Below, piece after piece: positions 45,482-55,207 of a stretch of DNA of 64,000 bases (positions are counted from its first letter, which is position 1; the number at the start of each line of letters is the position of its first letter). Source of the DNA: Methylobacter sp. (GTDB lineage Bacteria; Pseudomonadota; Gammaproteobacteria; Methylococcales; Methylomonadaceae); the NCBI RefSeq assembly GCF_004322395.1, contig NZ_SCTW01000029.1:1-64000 (forward strand), given 5' to 3'. The translations under genes and the position numbers were made by a program. The notes beneath the pieces are model-generated. The model was not told the origin of the DNA. It searched no databases and saw only the letters and a list, made by a program, of their open reading frames with translations.

Positions 45482-46183
45482 TCACTCCCCACTCACCAAC
45501 CGATACCCCACTCCCGCCTCGGTCAACAAGTAACGCGGCTGGGCCGGATCGGCTTCAAGCTTTCGGCGCAATTGCCCCATGTAAATCCTTACATAATGGT
45601 CATGCTCCACGTAGGCAGGTCCCCAAACATCCAGCAATAACTGCCGATGCGTCATTACCTTGCCGGCATGACGGATCAACACCGTCAGCAGCCGGTATTC
45701 GATCGGGGTCAGATGAATTTCCTGCTCACCGATATATACGCTGCGCCGAGATAAATCAACCTGCAAATCGCCAACGCAAAACAGTGTTTCAACACTGTCT
45801 CCTGCAAGCTGTGCGGCGTGGCGTAGCGATACTCGGATGCGTGCCAGCAGCTCGCCGATGCTGAACGGCTTGGTCAGGTAATCGTCCGCCCCGGCATCCA
45901 ACGCGGCAATCTTGTTGTTTTCCTGGCTTCTGGCCGACAGTACGATGATCGGCACCGCCGACCATTCGCGGACCTTGCGGATCACCTCTATGCCGTCCAT
46001 GCCCGGCAAACCCAAATCGAGGATGACCAGCTCCGGTTTGCGGGTACCGATTTCTATTACCCCCCGTTCACCGGTTTCCGCCTCAAACACCTGAAATCCC
46101 TGTACGCTCAGACTGGTGCGCAAAAAGCGGCAGATTTGCGGATCGTCTTCGATAACCACAATGACGGGTTTTGAGCTATTCAT
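45482..46183 (-). CDS. kdpE: Response regulator KdpE
   Basis: 233 residues. Receiver domain with the acidic pair in VIEDDPQ, the phospho-acceptor Asp in LVILDLGLPGMDG and Lys in LTKPF; OmpR-type winged helix at the C-terminus (LTPIEYRLLTVLIRHAGKVMTHRQLL, then YLLTEAGVGYRL). Activates the kdpFABC promoter under K+ limitation. Overlaps kdpD by 8 bases. Confidence 0.95.
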   Translation of the reverse strand: MNSSKPVIVVIEDDPQICRFLRTSLSVQGFQVFEAETGERGVIEIGTRKPELVILDLGLPGMDGIEVIRKVREWSAVPIIVLSARSQENNKIAALDAGADDYLTKPFSIGELLARIRVSLRHAAQLAGDSVETLFCVGDLQVDLSRRSVYIGEQEIHLTPIEYRLLTVLIRHAGKVMTHRQLLLDVWGPAYVEHDHYVRIYMGQLRRKLEADPAQPRYLLTEAGVGYRLVSGE

Positions 46184-48920
46184 CTTGCAACTGCTCCGCT
46201 GCCAATTGCGGCGGCGCTTCGTCTACCGGCAACAGGAAAAAGAATTGCGCCCCACCGCCCTGCCGGTTAGCAGCGCCGATAACGCCGCCATGCGCCATAA
46301 CGATAGCCTTACAAATAGCCAAGCCCAGACCGACGCCGCTTTGCGTACCTTCACGATGCATCCGGTAGAATTTATCGAACAATTTTTCCTCTTCTCCCGG
46401 CGGTATGCCGGGGCCGCGATCCGCCACCGTGACCTTTAGCATGTGGGCGGAGAGCTCGGCGATGATGTCGATAGGACTGCCCGCCGGAGTATATTTGCAG
46501 GCATTTTCCAGCAGGTTGACCAGTACCTGTTCGATCAGAACCGCATCGACGCGCACCAAACAGAGCTCATCCGGCAGTTTGGTATTGACGGCATGCCCTT
46601 TAAGCCTCTTCTTCATTCGCGTCAAGGTCCCGCCGATAATTTCGTCCAACAGGTACCATTGCCGGTTCAGCGATGCCTGTCCTGCGTCCAGACGAGCCAT
46701 ATCCAAAATATTATTGGTCAAGTTCGACATACGTAATGCTTCGTCATAAATGGTTAGGCTTAACTCTTTCCGATCCGAAGGAGCAAGTTGGGCATCCTCT
46801 TCCACAAGGGTACTGGCCGCACCGACAATGGATGCCAACGGCGTACGTAAATCATGGGAGATTGCGCTGAGCAAGGAATTTCGTAAGCTCTCGGATTCCA
46901 TGCGCAGTTGGGTTTGTTGCGCCTCATCGGCGAAACGCACCCGTTCAATGGTTTGAGCAATCTGGCTGATAAAGGTATCCAATAGCCGGCGCTGTTCGGG
47001 CAGGAACACCCGGCGCAGATTGGCGGCACGTAATGCCAACACGCCGATCACGCCGCGAAAACCGGACATCGGAAAAAACACTGCGTCGGCTCCGGGTAAA
47101 GTATCGGTGCCTTGTCCGGCTATCTGGCCGTGGTCAAAAACCCATTGCGCGACGCTGAGATCGCAATTGCGCAGGGACTCCGGGGCCGGCGGATCTAAAG
47201 GGTAAACTATCCGGCCGTCATCGTCGGGAAACAGCAACACGCTGGCGCCGCCGAACTCATCCTGAATATGCCGCGCGGCGACTCTGGCTATTTCCGCTAC
47301 GGTACGGCTGGTCGCCAGTTCTTCACTCAGTGCATAAAGAACATTGGCGCGCCGTTCCCGATGCGAGGCAACTTTGGCTTGCGAGCGCATATTGCTGGTC
47401 AAATGACTAATGATCAAGCCGACCAGCAGCATAATTAAAAATGTCACTAAATACTGGACATCCGCAATCGCAAAAGTATGGACCGGATTGACAAACAGGA
47501 AATCGAACGCGGCAACGCTCAGCACCGAGGTCAACACGGAGGCTTCGCGGCCGAAGCGGGCCGCCATAAAAACCACGCCCAGCAAATAAACCATGACCAG
47601 ATTCGCCAATTCGAATTTTCCGGACATCGCCCAGGCCACTAAGCTCGTGCAAGCGGTCATCCCCATCGCCCAGCCTAAATTTAACCAGCGCCGCTTGGCG
47701 CGGCCCCAAGGATAATTAGGGCGCAACACTTTTGTTAACGGCAGTTCTTTAGGCGTTTTTTGTTCTGCGATGTCTTTGCCGCGCGGGCTACCCAACAAAT
47801 AGACGTTGATGTTATGCGCTTCGGTGATCAGGGTGTCGACGACCGAGCCCAGCAGCCATCGTTTCCAACCACGGCGTCTGGGTTTGCCCAGCACGATTTT
47901 GGTGACATTGCGGCTTTTGGCGAAACCCAGGATTTCCTTGCTCATGTCAGGGCCTGACAAGGTCACCGTTTCCGCGCCTAGCTGTTCGGCAAAGCGCAGT
48001 ACCCGCAGCACCTCGTCGCGGCGTTCTGGGGCTAAGCGTTGCAGTTCCGGCGTTTCCACGTAAGCCACGATCCAATGCGCATGAAGACTGGTCGCCAGCC
48101 GCTTGGCCGCGCGCACCAGCCGTTCGGCGATGGCATTGGCGCCGATGCAAACCAATATCCGGTCGCCGACCGGCCAAACATCGCTGATTGCGTGGTCGTC
48201 CCGGTAGTTTTGCATTTGCGCATCGACCCGATCGGCGGTCAGACGCAAGGACAATTCACGCAACGCAATCAGGTTGCCTTTACGGAAGAAATTGCGCATC
48301 GCCCGCTCCGCCTGTTGCGGCAGATAAACCTTGCCTTCCTTGAGCCGCAGCAGCAATTCATCGGGAGGCAGGTCAATCAATTCGACTTCGTCGGCCAGCT
48401 CGAATACCGTATCCGGCACGGTCTCCTTAACCTGAATCCCGGTTACCTGACTGACATCGTCGTTGAGGCTTTCCAAGTGCTGGACGTTCAGCGTACTGTA
48501 AACATCGATACCGGCATTCAGTAATTCTTCGACATCCTGCCAGCGTTTTGGATGACGGCAACCGGCAGCATTACTGTGCGCCAACTCATCCACCAAGATC
48601 AGGCTCGGACGGCGTTTCAGCGCGCCGTCCAGATCGAATTCGCGCAGTACCGTACCGCGATGTTTCACCAGCTTGGGCGGCAATACATCCAGGCCTTTTA
48701 ATACGGCGACGGTTTCCGGCCGCTCATGGGTTTCCACCAACCCGATCACCACGTCGACGCCTTCATCGCGTTTGGCTTTGGCCGCCAGCAACATCGCGTA
48801 AGTTTTGCCAACGCCCGCGGCCGCGCCGAAAAACACTTTAAGTCGTCCGCGTTGTCGCTGGTATTCCTCACGCTCTACGCGGGCAAGCAGGGCATCGGGG
48901 TCTGGTCTAGTGTCGTTCAT
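46176..48920 (-). CDS. kdpD: Sensor kinase KdpD
   Basis: 914 residues, full family architecture: KdpD N-terminal ATP-binding domain (Walker A GAAAGVGKT, Walker B LILVDELAHSN), universal-stress-protein-like domain (about 250-370), four-helix DUF4118 membrane region (about 405-505), GAF domain, HisKA with phospho-His at about 689 (SHDLRTPL) and HATPase (NLLENACKYTP, DRGPGIP, GVGLGLAICKAIV). Senses low K+ or turgor and phosphorylates KdpE. Lies 29 bases after kdpC. Confidence 0.96.
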   Translation of the reverse strand: MNDTRPDPDALLARVEREEYQRQRGRLKVFFGAAAGVGKTYAMLLAAKAKRDEGVDVVIGLVETHERPETVAVLKGLDVLPPKLVKHRGTVLREFDLDGALKRRPSLILVDELAHSNAAGCRHPKRWQDVEELLNAGIDVYSTLNVQHLESLNDDVSQVTGIQVKETVPDTVFELADEVELIDLPPDELLLRLKEGKVYLPQQAERAMRNFFRKGNLIALRELSLRLTADRVDAQMQNYRDDHAISDVWPVGDRILVCIGANAIAERLVRAAKRLATSLHAHWIVAYVETPELQRLAPERRDEVLRVLRFAEQLGAETVTLSGPDMSKEILGFAKSRNVTKIVLGKPRRRGWKRWLLGSVVDTLITEAHNINVYLLGSPRGKDIAEQKTPKELPLTKVLRPNYPWGRAKRRWLNLGWAMGMTACTSLVAWAMSGKFELANLVMVYLLGVVFMAARFGREASVLTSVLSVAAFDFLFVNPVHTFAIADVQYLVTFLIMLLVGLIISHLTSNMRSQAKVASHRERRANVLYALSEELATSRTVAEIARVAARHIQDEFGGASVLLFPDDDGRIVYPLDPPAPESLRNCDLSVAQWVFDHGQIAGQGTDTLPGADAVFFPMSGFRGVIGVLALRAANLRRVFLPEQRRLLDTFISQIAQTIERVRFADEAQQTQLRMESESLRNSLLSAISHDLRTPLASIVGAASTLVEEDAQLAPSDRKELSLTIYDEALRMSNLTNNILDMARLDAGQASLNRQWYLLDEIIGGTLTRMKKRLKGHAVNTKLPDELCLVRVDAVLIEQVLVNLLENACKYTPAGSPIDIIAELSAHMLKVTVADRGPGIPPGEEEKLFDKFYRMHREGTQSGVGLGLAICKAIVMAHGGVIGAANRQGGGAQFFFLLPVDEAPPQLAAEQLQDE

Positions 48921-48949
48921 GCGTTAGTCCGGTCGTTACTGGAAATTCA

Positions 48950-49525
48950 TTACTTAAGACGCTGATCCAGCGCCAAATTTAATTTCAGCACATTAACCCG
49001 AGGTTCACCCAATACGCCCCATTGCCGGGCTTCCGTGTAACAATCAACCAATTCATGCACACTATCGACAGGCATGTGTCTGGCTAGCGCAACACGGCTG
49101 ACTTGGTAAGCCGCCGCCGCAGGGCTAATATGCGGATCAAGCCCGCTGGCCGAGGCGGTCACCAAATCCACCGGCACGGCTTCCGAATGGCCGGGGTCAG
49201 CATCGCGCAATGCTTTGATGCGAGCCTGAACCGCGTCGGTCAGCGCCGGATTGATAGGGCCTTGGTTGGAACCGCTGGATGCTCCGCCGTTATAAGGAGC
49301 GGGCGACGTTGCAGACGGCCGCCCCCAAAAATACTCGGAGCGAGTAAACGCTTGGCCGATTAATTCGGAGCCGAGCGGCTGGTCGTCACTGCCGAGCAGA
49401 CTGCCGTTTGCCTGGTTGGGGAACAGGGTTTGTGCAAAGAGCGTGACCGCCAATGGATAGACGATGCCGGTTAGCACGGTAAAAAACAATAGCATCAGTA
49501 AAGCGGGCTTGATGTGCTTAATCAC
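48950..49525 (-). CDS. kdpC: K+-transporting ATPase subunit KdpC
   Basis: 191 residues. One N-terminal membrane helix ([24 protein letters not shown]), then the KdpC hallmarks [21 protein letters not shown] and [13 protein letters not shown]. Stabilises the KdpFABC complex. Lies 16 bases after kdpB. Confidence 0.95.
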   Translation of the reverse strand: MIKHIKPALLMLLFFTVLTGIVYPLAVTLFAQTLFPNQANGSLLGSDDQPLGSELIGQAFTRSEYFWGRPSATSPAPYNGGASSGSNQGPINPALTDAVQARIKALRDADPGHSEAVPVDLVTASASGLDPHISPAAAAYQVSRVALARHMPVDSVHELVDCYTEARQWGVLGEPRVNVLKLNLALDQRLK

Positions 49526-49541
49526 AGTGATCTCCTAATAA

Positions 49542-51611
49542 TCAGAACGATAACGCCGTTAAGCCAAGATCGATCAACTTAATGCCTATAAACGGCACGA
49601 TAACGCCGCCGAGACCGTAAACCAGCAAGTTATTGCGCAGCAATGTCTCCGCGTTTTGCGGCCGATAAGTCACGCCTTTCAAGGCCAACGGAATCAAGGC
49701 AACAATAATCAGGGCGTTAAAAATAACCGCCGAAAGTATCGCGTTATCCGGGCTGCTAAGTCCCATAATATTGAGCGCGCCAAGTTGCGGATAAGTGCTG
49801 GCGAACGCGGCCGGAACAATCGCGAAATACTTGGCCAAGTCGTTCGCCAAGCTAAACGTGGTCAACGCGCCGCGCGTCATCAGCATTTGCTTGCCGGTCT
49901 CGACAATTTCGATCAGCTTGGTGGGGTTGGAGTCCAGATCGACCATGTTGCCGGCTTCTTTTGCCGCCTGGGTACCTGAATTCATCGCCACCGCAACATC
50001 GGCCTGAGCCAATGCCGGCGCATCGTTGGTGCCGTCGCCGGTCATCGCCACCAAACGGCCTTCGGCTTGCTGTTCGCGGATCAGCTTAAGCTTGGCTTCC
50101 GGCGTTGCCTCGGCCAAAAAGTCGTCGACGCCGGCTTCGGCCGCAATCGCCGCCGCAGTCAAACGGTTATCGCCGGTGATCATGATCGTTTTAATGCCCA
50201 TATTCCGCAGTTCGCCAAAACGTTCCTTAATGCCGCCTTTAACCGTATCCTTCAGCTCAATAACCCCCATCACCTGTCCGCCGTCGACAACTAACAACGG
50301 CGTACTGCCCCGGCGCGCGACAATATCGGCGATGCGCATCGCTTCCTCGGGGAATTTTACATTTTGGCTTTCCACGTAGCCGCGTATCGCATCGACCGCG
50401 CCTTTGCGGATTTGGCGGTCGCCGATATTGATGCCGCTCATCCGGGTTTGCGCGCTAAAGGCGACAAAGGTGGCATCCAGGTCATGAATACTGCGCTCCC
50501 TAATCGAGAATTTCTGCTTGGCAAGAATAATGATGCTGCGGCCTTCGGGCGTTTCGTCAGCCAGCGTCGCCAATTGCGCGGCATCGGCCAGCTCTTTTTC
50601 GGTGGTCAAACCAATCGGTAAAAAGGCCGAGGCTTGACGGTTACCCAGCGTAATCGTGCCGGTTTTATCCAGCAGCAACACATCCACATCGCCAGCCGCT
50701 TCAATGGCCCGTCCCGAGGTGGCGATAACGTTTTTCTGCATCATTCTGCCTATACCCGCAACACCGATAGCGGATAACAAACCGCCGATAGTGGTAGGAA
50801 TCAGGCACACCAATAGCGCCACCAGTACGGTGATTGACACCGGCGTCCCGGATTTGGCGATCTCGACGCTGTATAGCGAAAACGGCAGCAGCGTCACGGT
50901 AGTCAGCAGGAAAATCAACGTCAATGCCACCAGTAAAATAGTCAGGGCTATTTCATTAGGCGTTTTTTGCCGCGATGCGCTTTCGACCATCGCAATCATC
51001 CTATCCAGGAACGCCTCGCCGGGATTGACAATGACCCGCACCACCAGCCAGTCTGACAATACCCGCGTACCGCCGGTTACAGAACAGAAATCGCCGCCCG
51101 ACTCGCGAATGACCGGCGCGCTTTCTCCGGTAATAGCGCTTTCATCAACGCTGGCAGTGCCTTCGATGACTTCGCCGTCGGCGGGAACAAAATCGCCCGC
51201 TTCAATCAGCAGAATGTTGCCGCGCCGTAATGATGCGCTGGTGACTTTTGCGTAATCGAGGCTGTAATGCGGTTCATCCAGCTTTTTCGCCATAATATCG
51301 CGCTTGGCGCTGCGCAATGACGCCGCCTGTGCCTTGCTGCGGCCTTCGGCGACGCTTTCCGCGAAATTGGCAAACAACACTGTGAACCACAACCAGAAGG
51401 TCACGGCCAGCATGAAGCCGGTCGACGCATTGCCGCCGGAATACAACGCCCATAGCCATAGCCCGGTGGTCAGCAAACTGCCGATATAGACAACGAACAT
51501 GACCGGATTTTTCCATTGTTGCTGGGGGACCAGTTTGCATAAGGCATCGCCTAGCGCATCCAGCAGTACCTGACGACTAAGCAGCTGTTGTGTATGAAGT
51601 TTCTTGCTCAT
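49542..51611 (-). CDS. kdpB: K+-transporting P-type ATPase catalytic subunit KdpB
   Basis: 689 residues. Phosphorylation motif [12 protein letters not shown], actuator TGESAPV, nucleotide-binding KGAVDAI and hinge [17 protein letters not shown] are all intact, with about seven membrane helices. ATP hydrolysis here drives K+ uptake through KdpA. A ribosome-site-like AAGAGAA lies upstream. Separated from kdpA by 277 bases that include a large repeat. Confidence 0.97.
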   Translation of the reverse strand: MSKKLHTQQLLSRQVLLDALGDALCKLVPQQQWKNPVMFVVYIGSLLTTGLWLWALYSGGNASTGFMLAVTFWLWFTVLFANFAESVAEGRSKAQAASLRSAKRDIMAKKLDEPHYSLDYAKVTSASLRRGNILLIEAGDFVPADGEVIEGTASVDESAITGESAPVIRESGGDFCSVTGGTRVLSDWLVVRVIVNPGEAFLDRMIAMVESASRQKTPNEIALTILLVALTLIFLLTTVTLLPFSLYSVEIAKSGTPVSITVLVALLVCLIPTTIGGLLSAIGVAGIGRMMQKNVIATSGRAIEAAGDVDVLLLDKTGTITLGNRQASAFLPIGLTTEKELADAAQLATLADETPEGRSIIILAKQKFSIRERSIHDLDATFVAFSAQTRMSGINIGDRQIRKGAVDAIRGYVESQNVKFPEEAMRIADIVARRGSTPLLVVDGGQVMGVIELKDTVKGGIKERFGELRNMGIKTIMITGDNRLTAAAIAAEAGVDDFLAEATPEAKLKLIREQQAEGRLVAMTGDGTNDAPALAQADVAVAMNSGTQAAKEAGNMVDLDSNPTKLIEIVETGKQMLMTRGALTTFSLANDLAKYFAIVPAAFASTYPQLGALNIMGLSSPDNAILSAVIFNALIIVALIPLALKGVTYRPQNAETLLRNNLLVYGLGGVIVPFIGIKLIDLGLTALSF

Positions 51612-51888
51612 AGACTGTTCTCTTATTGCTGAAATTTATATTCGCTACGAAGATTAAATATTTATCCACGAACAGCACGAAAGACACGAAAAACCAAGCA
51701 GGACAACTGTATCCTGTCGTAGGGCGTGCCGTGCGCGCCTTAAGATCGTCAAGGCGCGCACGGCACGCCCTACGGCAGATTTGTTATAGATATTTGCCGG
51801 AAAAGCTTCCGCTCCTGCTCACGCCCCTTACCTACATCCATGTAGGCAACGCCAGTTCCCGCTATTGCTCGAACCCGCTTATTCCGGC
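51612..51888. other. kdpA-kdpB spacer with repeats
   Basis: Unusually long spacer inside the kdp operon. It holds the 24-bp-arm inverted repeat (51718-51774), a short palindrome CCTACATCCATGTAGG (51831-51846), and a CACGAA-rich stretch (51667-51691). No gene. Confidence 0.7.
51718..51774. repeat. Large perfect hairpin repeat between kdpA and kdpB
   Basis: Arms of 24 bases (51718-51741 and 51751-51774, starting CGTAGGGCGTGCCGTGCGCG) are perfectly complementary around a 9-base loop. This GC-rich text looks like a REP-type or miniature mobile repeat. In the kdp mRNA it would form a very stable stem able to affect RNA decay or read-through. Confidence 0.9.
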
Positions 51889-53679
51889 CTACGGAACTGT
51901 ACTCATGATTAAATGCTCAACCACCGGCCCTAATGCCAACGCGGGTACAAAAGTCAACGCGCCAACCAAAATCACAGTGCCGATCAGCAACATCACAAAC
52001 AACGGCGTATGCGTAGGCAAAGTGCCGACGGTAGTCGGCACGGTCTTTTTTGCCGCCAATGATCCGGCGATAGCAAGCACCGGGATAATGATCCCATAGC
52101 GGCCGGCCAGCATCGTGACAGCCAAGGCTATGTTATAAAACGGCGAATTGGCGCTTAGCCCTGCAAAAGCGCTGCCGTTGTTGCCCGCAGCCGAAGAAAA
52201 TGCATAAAGAATTTCGCTAAATCCGTGTGCGCCGGGATTGGCAACTGCTGTTTTTCCTGCTTCCACCATGACTGTCAACGCCGTCCCGCCCAGAATAAAA
52301 AAAGCCGGGATTAAAATAACGATAGCCGCCATTTTTATCTCGAAAGCTTCGATTTTTTTACCGAGATATTCTGGTGTGCGGCCTATCATCAAACCGGCAA
52401 CAAATACGGCGATCAACGCAAAAATCAGCATCCCGTAAAGGCCTGAACCGACGCCGCCGAAAATGACTTCACCGAGCTGAATCAGCCACATCGGAATTAG
52501 GCCGCCCAACGGCGTGTAAGAATCGTGCATGGAATTGACCGAACCGTTCGATGCCGCGGTAGTCGCAGTCGCCCATATCGCGGAATTGACGATACCGAAA
52601 CGCGTTTCTTTGCCTTCCATGTTGCCGCCGGACTGGTCAGCGCTAACGCTTTGCTCAACCCCAAGTGCAGCCAGTGCCGGGTTGCCGCCTTGTTCAAGAC
52701 CGGCTGTGATAAATAGCAAGCTGAGCAATACCAGCGTCATTGCAGCCAAAATTGCCCAGCCCTGGCGCGGATCGCCGACCATCGTGCCAAAGGTGTGGCA
52801 CAGCGCTGCCGGTATCAGCAAGATAGCCAGCATTTCCAAAAAATTGGATAACGGTGTTGGGTTTTCGAAAGGATGCGCCGAATTAGCGTTAAAAAAACCG
52901 CCGCCGTTCGTGCCCAGTTGTTTGATAGCGATTTGCGAGGCCGCAGGACCTACTGCTAAGGTTTGCGTGAGTACCTGATCTTCGTTCCCACTAACAGATA
53001 GCTCATCAATGGCGGACAGAACAGCATTGTCCGCCCTACCCTGCTCAACCAATGGAACGGTTGGGTAAGGCTTGAAGGTTTGCACCACGCCTTGCCCAAC
53101 CAACATCAGCGCCAGCACAAACGATAGCGGCAGCAGGATGTATAAAATACCGCGCGTCAAATCCGCCCAGAAGTTGCCGATACCGTCCGCATGAGTGCGC
53201 TGAAAACCGCGTATCATCGCGATCAAAACCGCCATGCCGGTGGCCGCGGAAACAAAGTTTTGCACACTCAACCCCAGCATCTGGGTTAAATAACTCATCG
53301 TCGTCTCGCCGCCGTAACCCTGCCAATTGGTATTAGTGGCAAAACTGACCGCAGTGTTGAATGCCGAATCGACCGTTACATTGCCCAATTGTTGCGGGTT
53401 CAGCGGGAGATAGGCTTGCAGCATTTGTAATGCAAATACCGCCAGTCCGCCGAACAGGTTAAACCAGAGCAGGGCTGCTGCGTATTCACTCCAGCGCATT
53501 TCTTGTTCCGGCTTTACGCCGCTCAAACGATAAAATCCTACTTCCAAAGTCGCCACTATGCGCTTAAGAAATACCGGGCGATTTTCATACACCGCCGCCA
53601 TATAAATACCCAAAGGTTTAGCCAACAGCAACAGGACGACAAAATATAAAGTGATTTGCAATAGGCCGTTTGCCGTCAT
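51889..53679 (-). CDS. kdpA: K+-channel-like subunit KdpA
   Basis: 596 residues, at least ten helices. Selectivity-filter repeats are visible (TNGGGFFNANSAHPFENP; NTNWQGYGGE; AAGNNGSAFAG). Binds and conducts K+ in the KdpFABC complex. The start overlaps the kdpF stop by one base (TAATG). Confidence 0.97.
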   Translation of the reverse strand: MTANGLLQITLYFVVLLLLAKPLGIYMAAVYENRPVFLKRIVATLEVGFYRLSGVKPEQEMRWSEYAAALLWFNLFGGLAVFALQMLQAYLPLNPQQLGNVTVDSAFNTAVSFATNTNWQGYGGETTMSYLTQMLGLSVQNFVSAATGMAVLIAMIRGFQRTHADGIGNFWADLTRGILYILLPLSFVLALMLVGQGVVQTFKPYPTVPLVEQGRADNAVLSAIDELSVSGNEDQVLTQTLAVGPAASQIAIKQLGTNGGGFFNANSAHPFENPTPLSNFLEMLAILLIPAALCHTFGTMVGDPRQGWAILAAMTLVLLSLLFITAGLEQGGNPALAALGVEQSVSADQSGGNMEGKETRFGIVNSAIWATATTAASNGSVNSMHDSYTPLGGLIPMWLIQLGEVIFGGVGSGLYGMLIFALIAVFVAGLMIGRTPEYLGKKIEAFEIKMAAIVILIPAFFILGGTALTVMVEAGKTAVANPGAHGFSEILYAFSSAAGNNGSAFAGLSANSPFYNIALAVTMLAGRYGIIIPVLAIAGSLAAKKTVPTTVGTLPTHTPLFVMLLIGTVILVGALTFVPALALGPVVEHLIMSTVP

Positions 53680-53768
53680 TAGAATTTCTCCGGGTAAAAC
53701 AACGCCACCAGCAGATAGATGAATAATGCGAATGCGAGCAAACTGCTCAAGCCGTAGATAAAGGTCAT
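53679..53768 (-). CDS. kdpF: KdpF, small stabilising subunit
   Basis: A 29-residue frame from ATG 53768 reads MTFIYGLSSLLAFALFIYLL then VALFYPEKF: one membrane helix with the FYPEKF-type end of KdpF. AGAGGTAG precedes the start, and the stop overlaps kdpA. It completes the KdpFABC pump. Too short for most gene finders. Confidence 0.92.
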   Translation of the reverse strand: MTFIYGLSSLLAFALFIYLLVALFYPEKF

Positions 53769-54084
53769 GACTACCTCTCTTTTATGGATATTCTGAACAA
53801 TTAATATAGCGCTGTTATTATAAAAAAACTGTAAAAATCGCTACCGCTCAGCATCGAGCCGGCCGGCTCAAGACAGCTGAATTTGCCGCTGTCGTTGAAT
53901 GGAATTGTTATGGTTATGCCACAACTATGCAAAGGCTATATTTGCGGACAAAATTTTCCGTTAAAGCCCTTTTTGGGAAACCGTTCGGGTTGGAAACACG
54001 AACGGCTTAAGCTGACACTATTGGACGAACACTTACCTTGCTAAATCTTAACTGCGCCCGCCTGTAAAACTACTTTGGCAATTT
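53769..54084 (-). other. kdp promoter region and mtdB 3' flank
   Basis: 316 bases. It includes a candidate KdpE site (53819-53837) and a hairpin (CCGTTCG 53981-53987, CGAACGG 53999-54005) that could end the mtdB transcript, although no T-run follows on the minus strand. Confidence 0.55.
53819..53837 (-). promoter_or_regulatory. Candidate KdpE operator
   Basis: On the minus strand it reads TTTTTACAGTTTTTTTATA, two T-rich half-sites ending ACA and ATA. The Escherichia coli kdpFABC operator has the same make-up with the halves swapped (TTTTTATAC, then TTTTTTTACA, as I recall it). It lies about 50 bases before the kdpF start, where an activator site is expected. TATATT or AATATC downstream could serve as a -10. 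Confidence 0.5.
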
Positions 54085-54984
54085 TTACGCCTGTTTTTCC
54101 AGCAAAGACAACGCAAACGCGTAAGCTTCAGGAAAATCAATCAGCGCCGCTTTGCTGGATTTTTGAATTTCTTCAAACAAACCGAATTGTACCTTATACT
54201 TCAAGTTACCGATGGCCAGCGGGCCGATACTGCGGAAACTGCCGTGAGCATATTCGACAGCGACCCCCATATCATGCAAACCCACACCCAATACGCCACT
54301 GGGAGGAACTGCATTGGTATCCGCCACTACCAACAGTTTTTTTGCATTTCTCAATGAACCTTCCAGAATACGCACACCGGCTCTTGCCGCACAAATAATA
54401 ATTTCGGCGTCGGCAACTTCGTCCGTTTTTTCGGTGTTGGTCTGGGCGGAAACCCATTCAACATTGACCTCATAACGCTGGCAAAAGTTTAGCGCCTCCC
54501 GTCTGTCATCATCTGCCAGCAATTGGCACAGTTTGACTTTTGCACCTTGTTTCGCGGCCAGGATCGCCGTGCAAATACCGACCGGGCCGGTACCAAACAC
54601 GGCAATCCTGCGTCCGGCTAAATCCATGTTGCAATGCTCTTCAAGAACCCGGGCAACCAGCGCGACCACGCTCGCAGAAGTGGTATAAGCGCCGTTGGGA
54701 TCGGCAAATACACCCACTTGAAAAGGATCGACCATCGCTTTTTTGGCGCTCTGAAACATATCTGTCGCCATATGAACGTCGCGCCCGCCGATAAAAATAC
54801 CGGTATCGTTGAAACGTTTGGGAGGGCGGCAGAAAATAGCATCCTGAACGACAGCCGCTACATTCTTAGCTTCAATTTTAGTCAGCGGCACCACCATATC
54901 AAAGCCGGCATCGGCGGCTAGAGTGACATCGAATGGGCTGATGTTTTCACCTGGCGTTAAAAAGTACAAGATTCGTTGTGTCAT
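54085..54984 (-). CDS. mtdB: NAD(P)-dependent methylene-tetrahydromethanopterin dehydrogenase, MtdB
   Basis: 299 residues. Oxidises methylene-H4MPT in formaldehyde oxidation, a C1 pathway marker in the cytoplasm of methylotrophs. SPFDVTLAADAGFD, VQDAIFCRPP, TGIFIGGRD, DPFQVGVFADPNGAYTTSASVV and VADTNAVPPSGVLGVG follow MtdB rather than MtdA. The nucleotide fold is RIAVFGTGPVGICTAILAA. No other C1 gene lies nearby. It sits alone between kdp and corA. Confidence 0.9.
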   Translation of the reverse strand: MTQRILYFLTPGENISPFDVTLAADAGFDMVVPLTKIEAKNVAAVVQDAIFCRPPKRFNDTGIFIGGRDVHMATDMFQSAKKAMVDPFQVGVFADPNGAYTTSASVVALVARVLEEHCNMDLAGRRIAVFGTGPVGICTAILAAKQGAKVKLCQLLADDDRREALNFCQRYEVNVEWVSAQTNTEKTDEVADAEIIICAARAGVRILEGSLRNAKKLLVVADTNAVPPSGVLGVGLHDMGVAVEYAHGSFRSIGPLAIGNLKYKVQFGLFEEIQKSSKAALIDFPEAYAFALSLLEKQA

Positions 54985-55207
54985 GAATATTCCCTTAATT
55001 ATTTTTAGGATAGAGATAAAGCAAGGACTTTTTGCCTTGCGAGCAAGAAATGACCAGCGCTTCGCTTGTCCCGAGCAAGGTACGCTCCCAACACTGCTAA
55101 GCGGCAGATTAGAGTACGCTCAACCTTCCGCAGGGACAACAGTTGATTGGGATCAGGACGACACTGTTCATAATGATAGTCTAACGCATCGTGTGTATAT
55201 TTTAAAA

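Noticed and set aside
45433-45864. 143-codon plus-strand frame over the 3' end of kdpE
   Set aside because: Antisense shadow of a clear response regulator gene.
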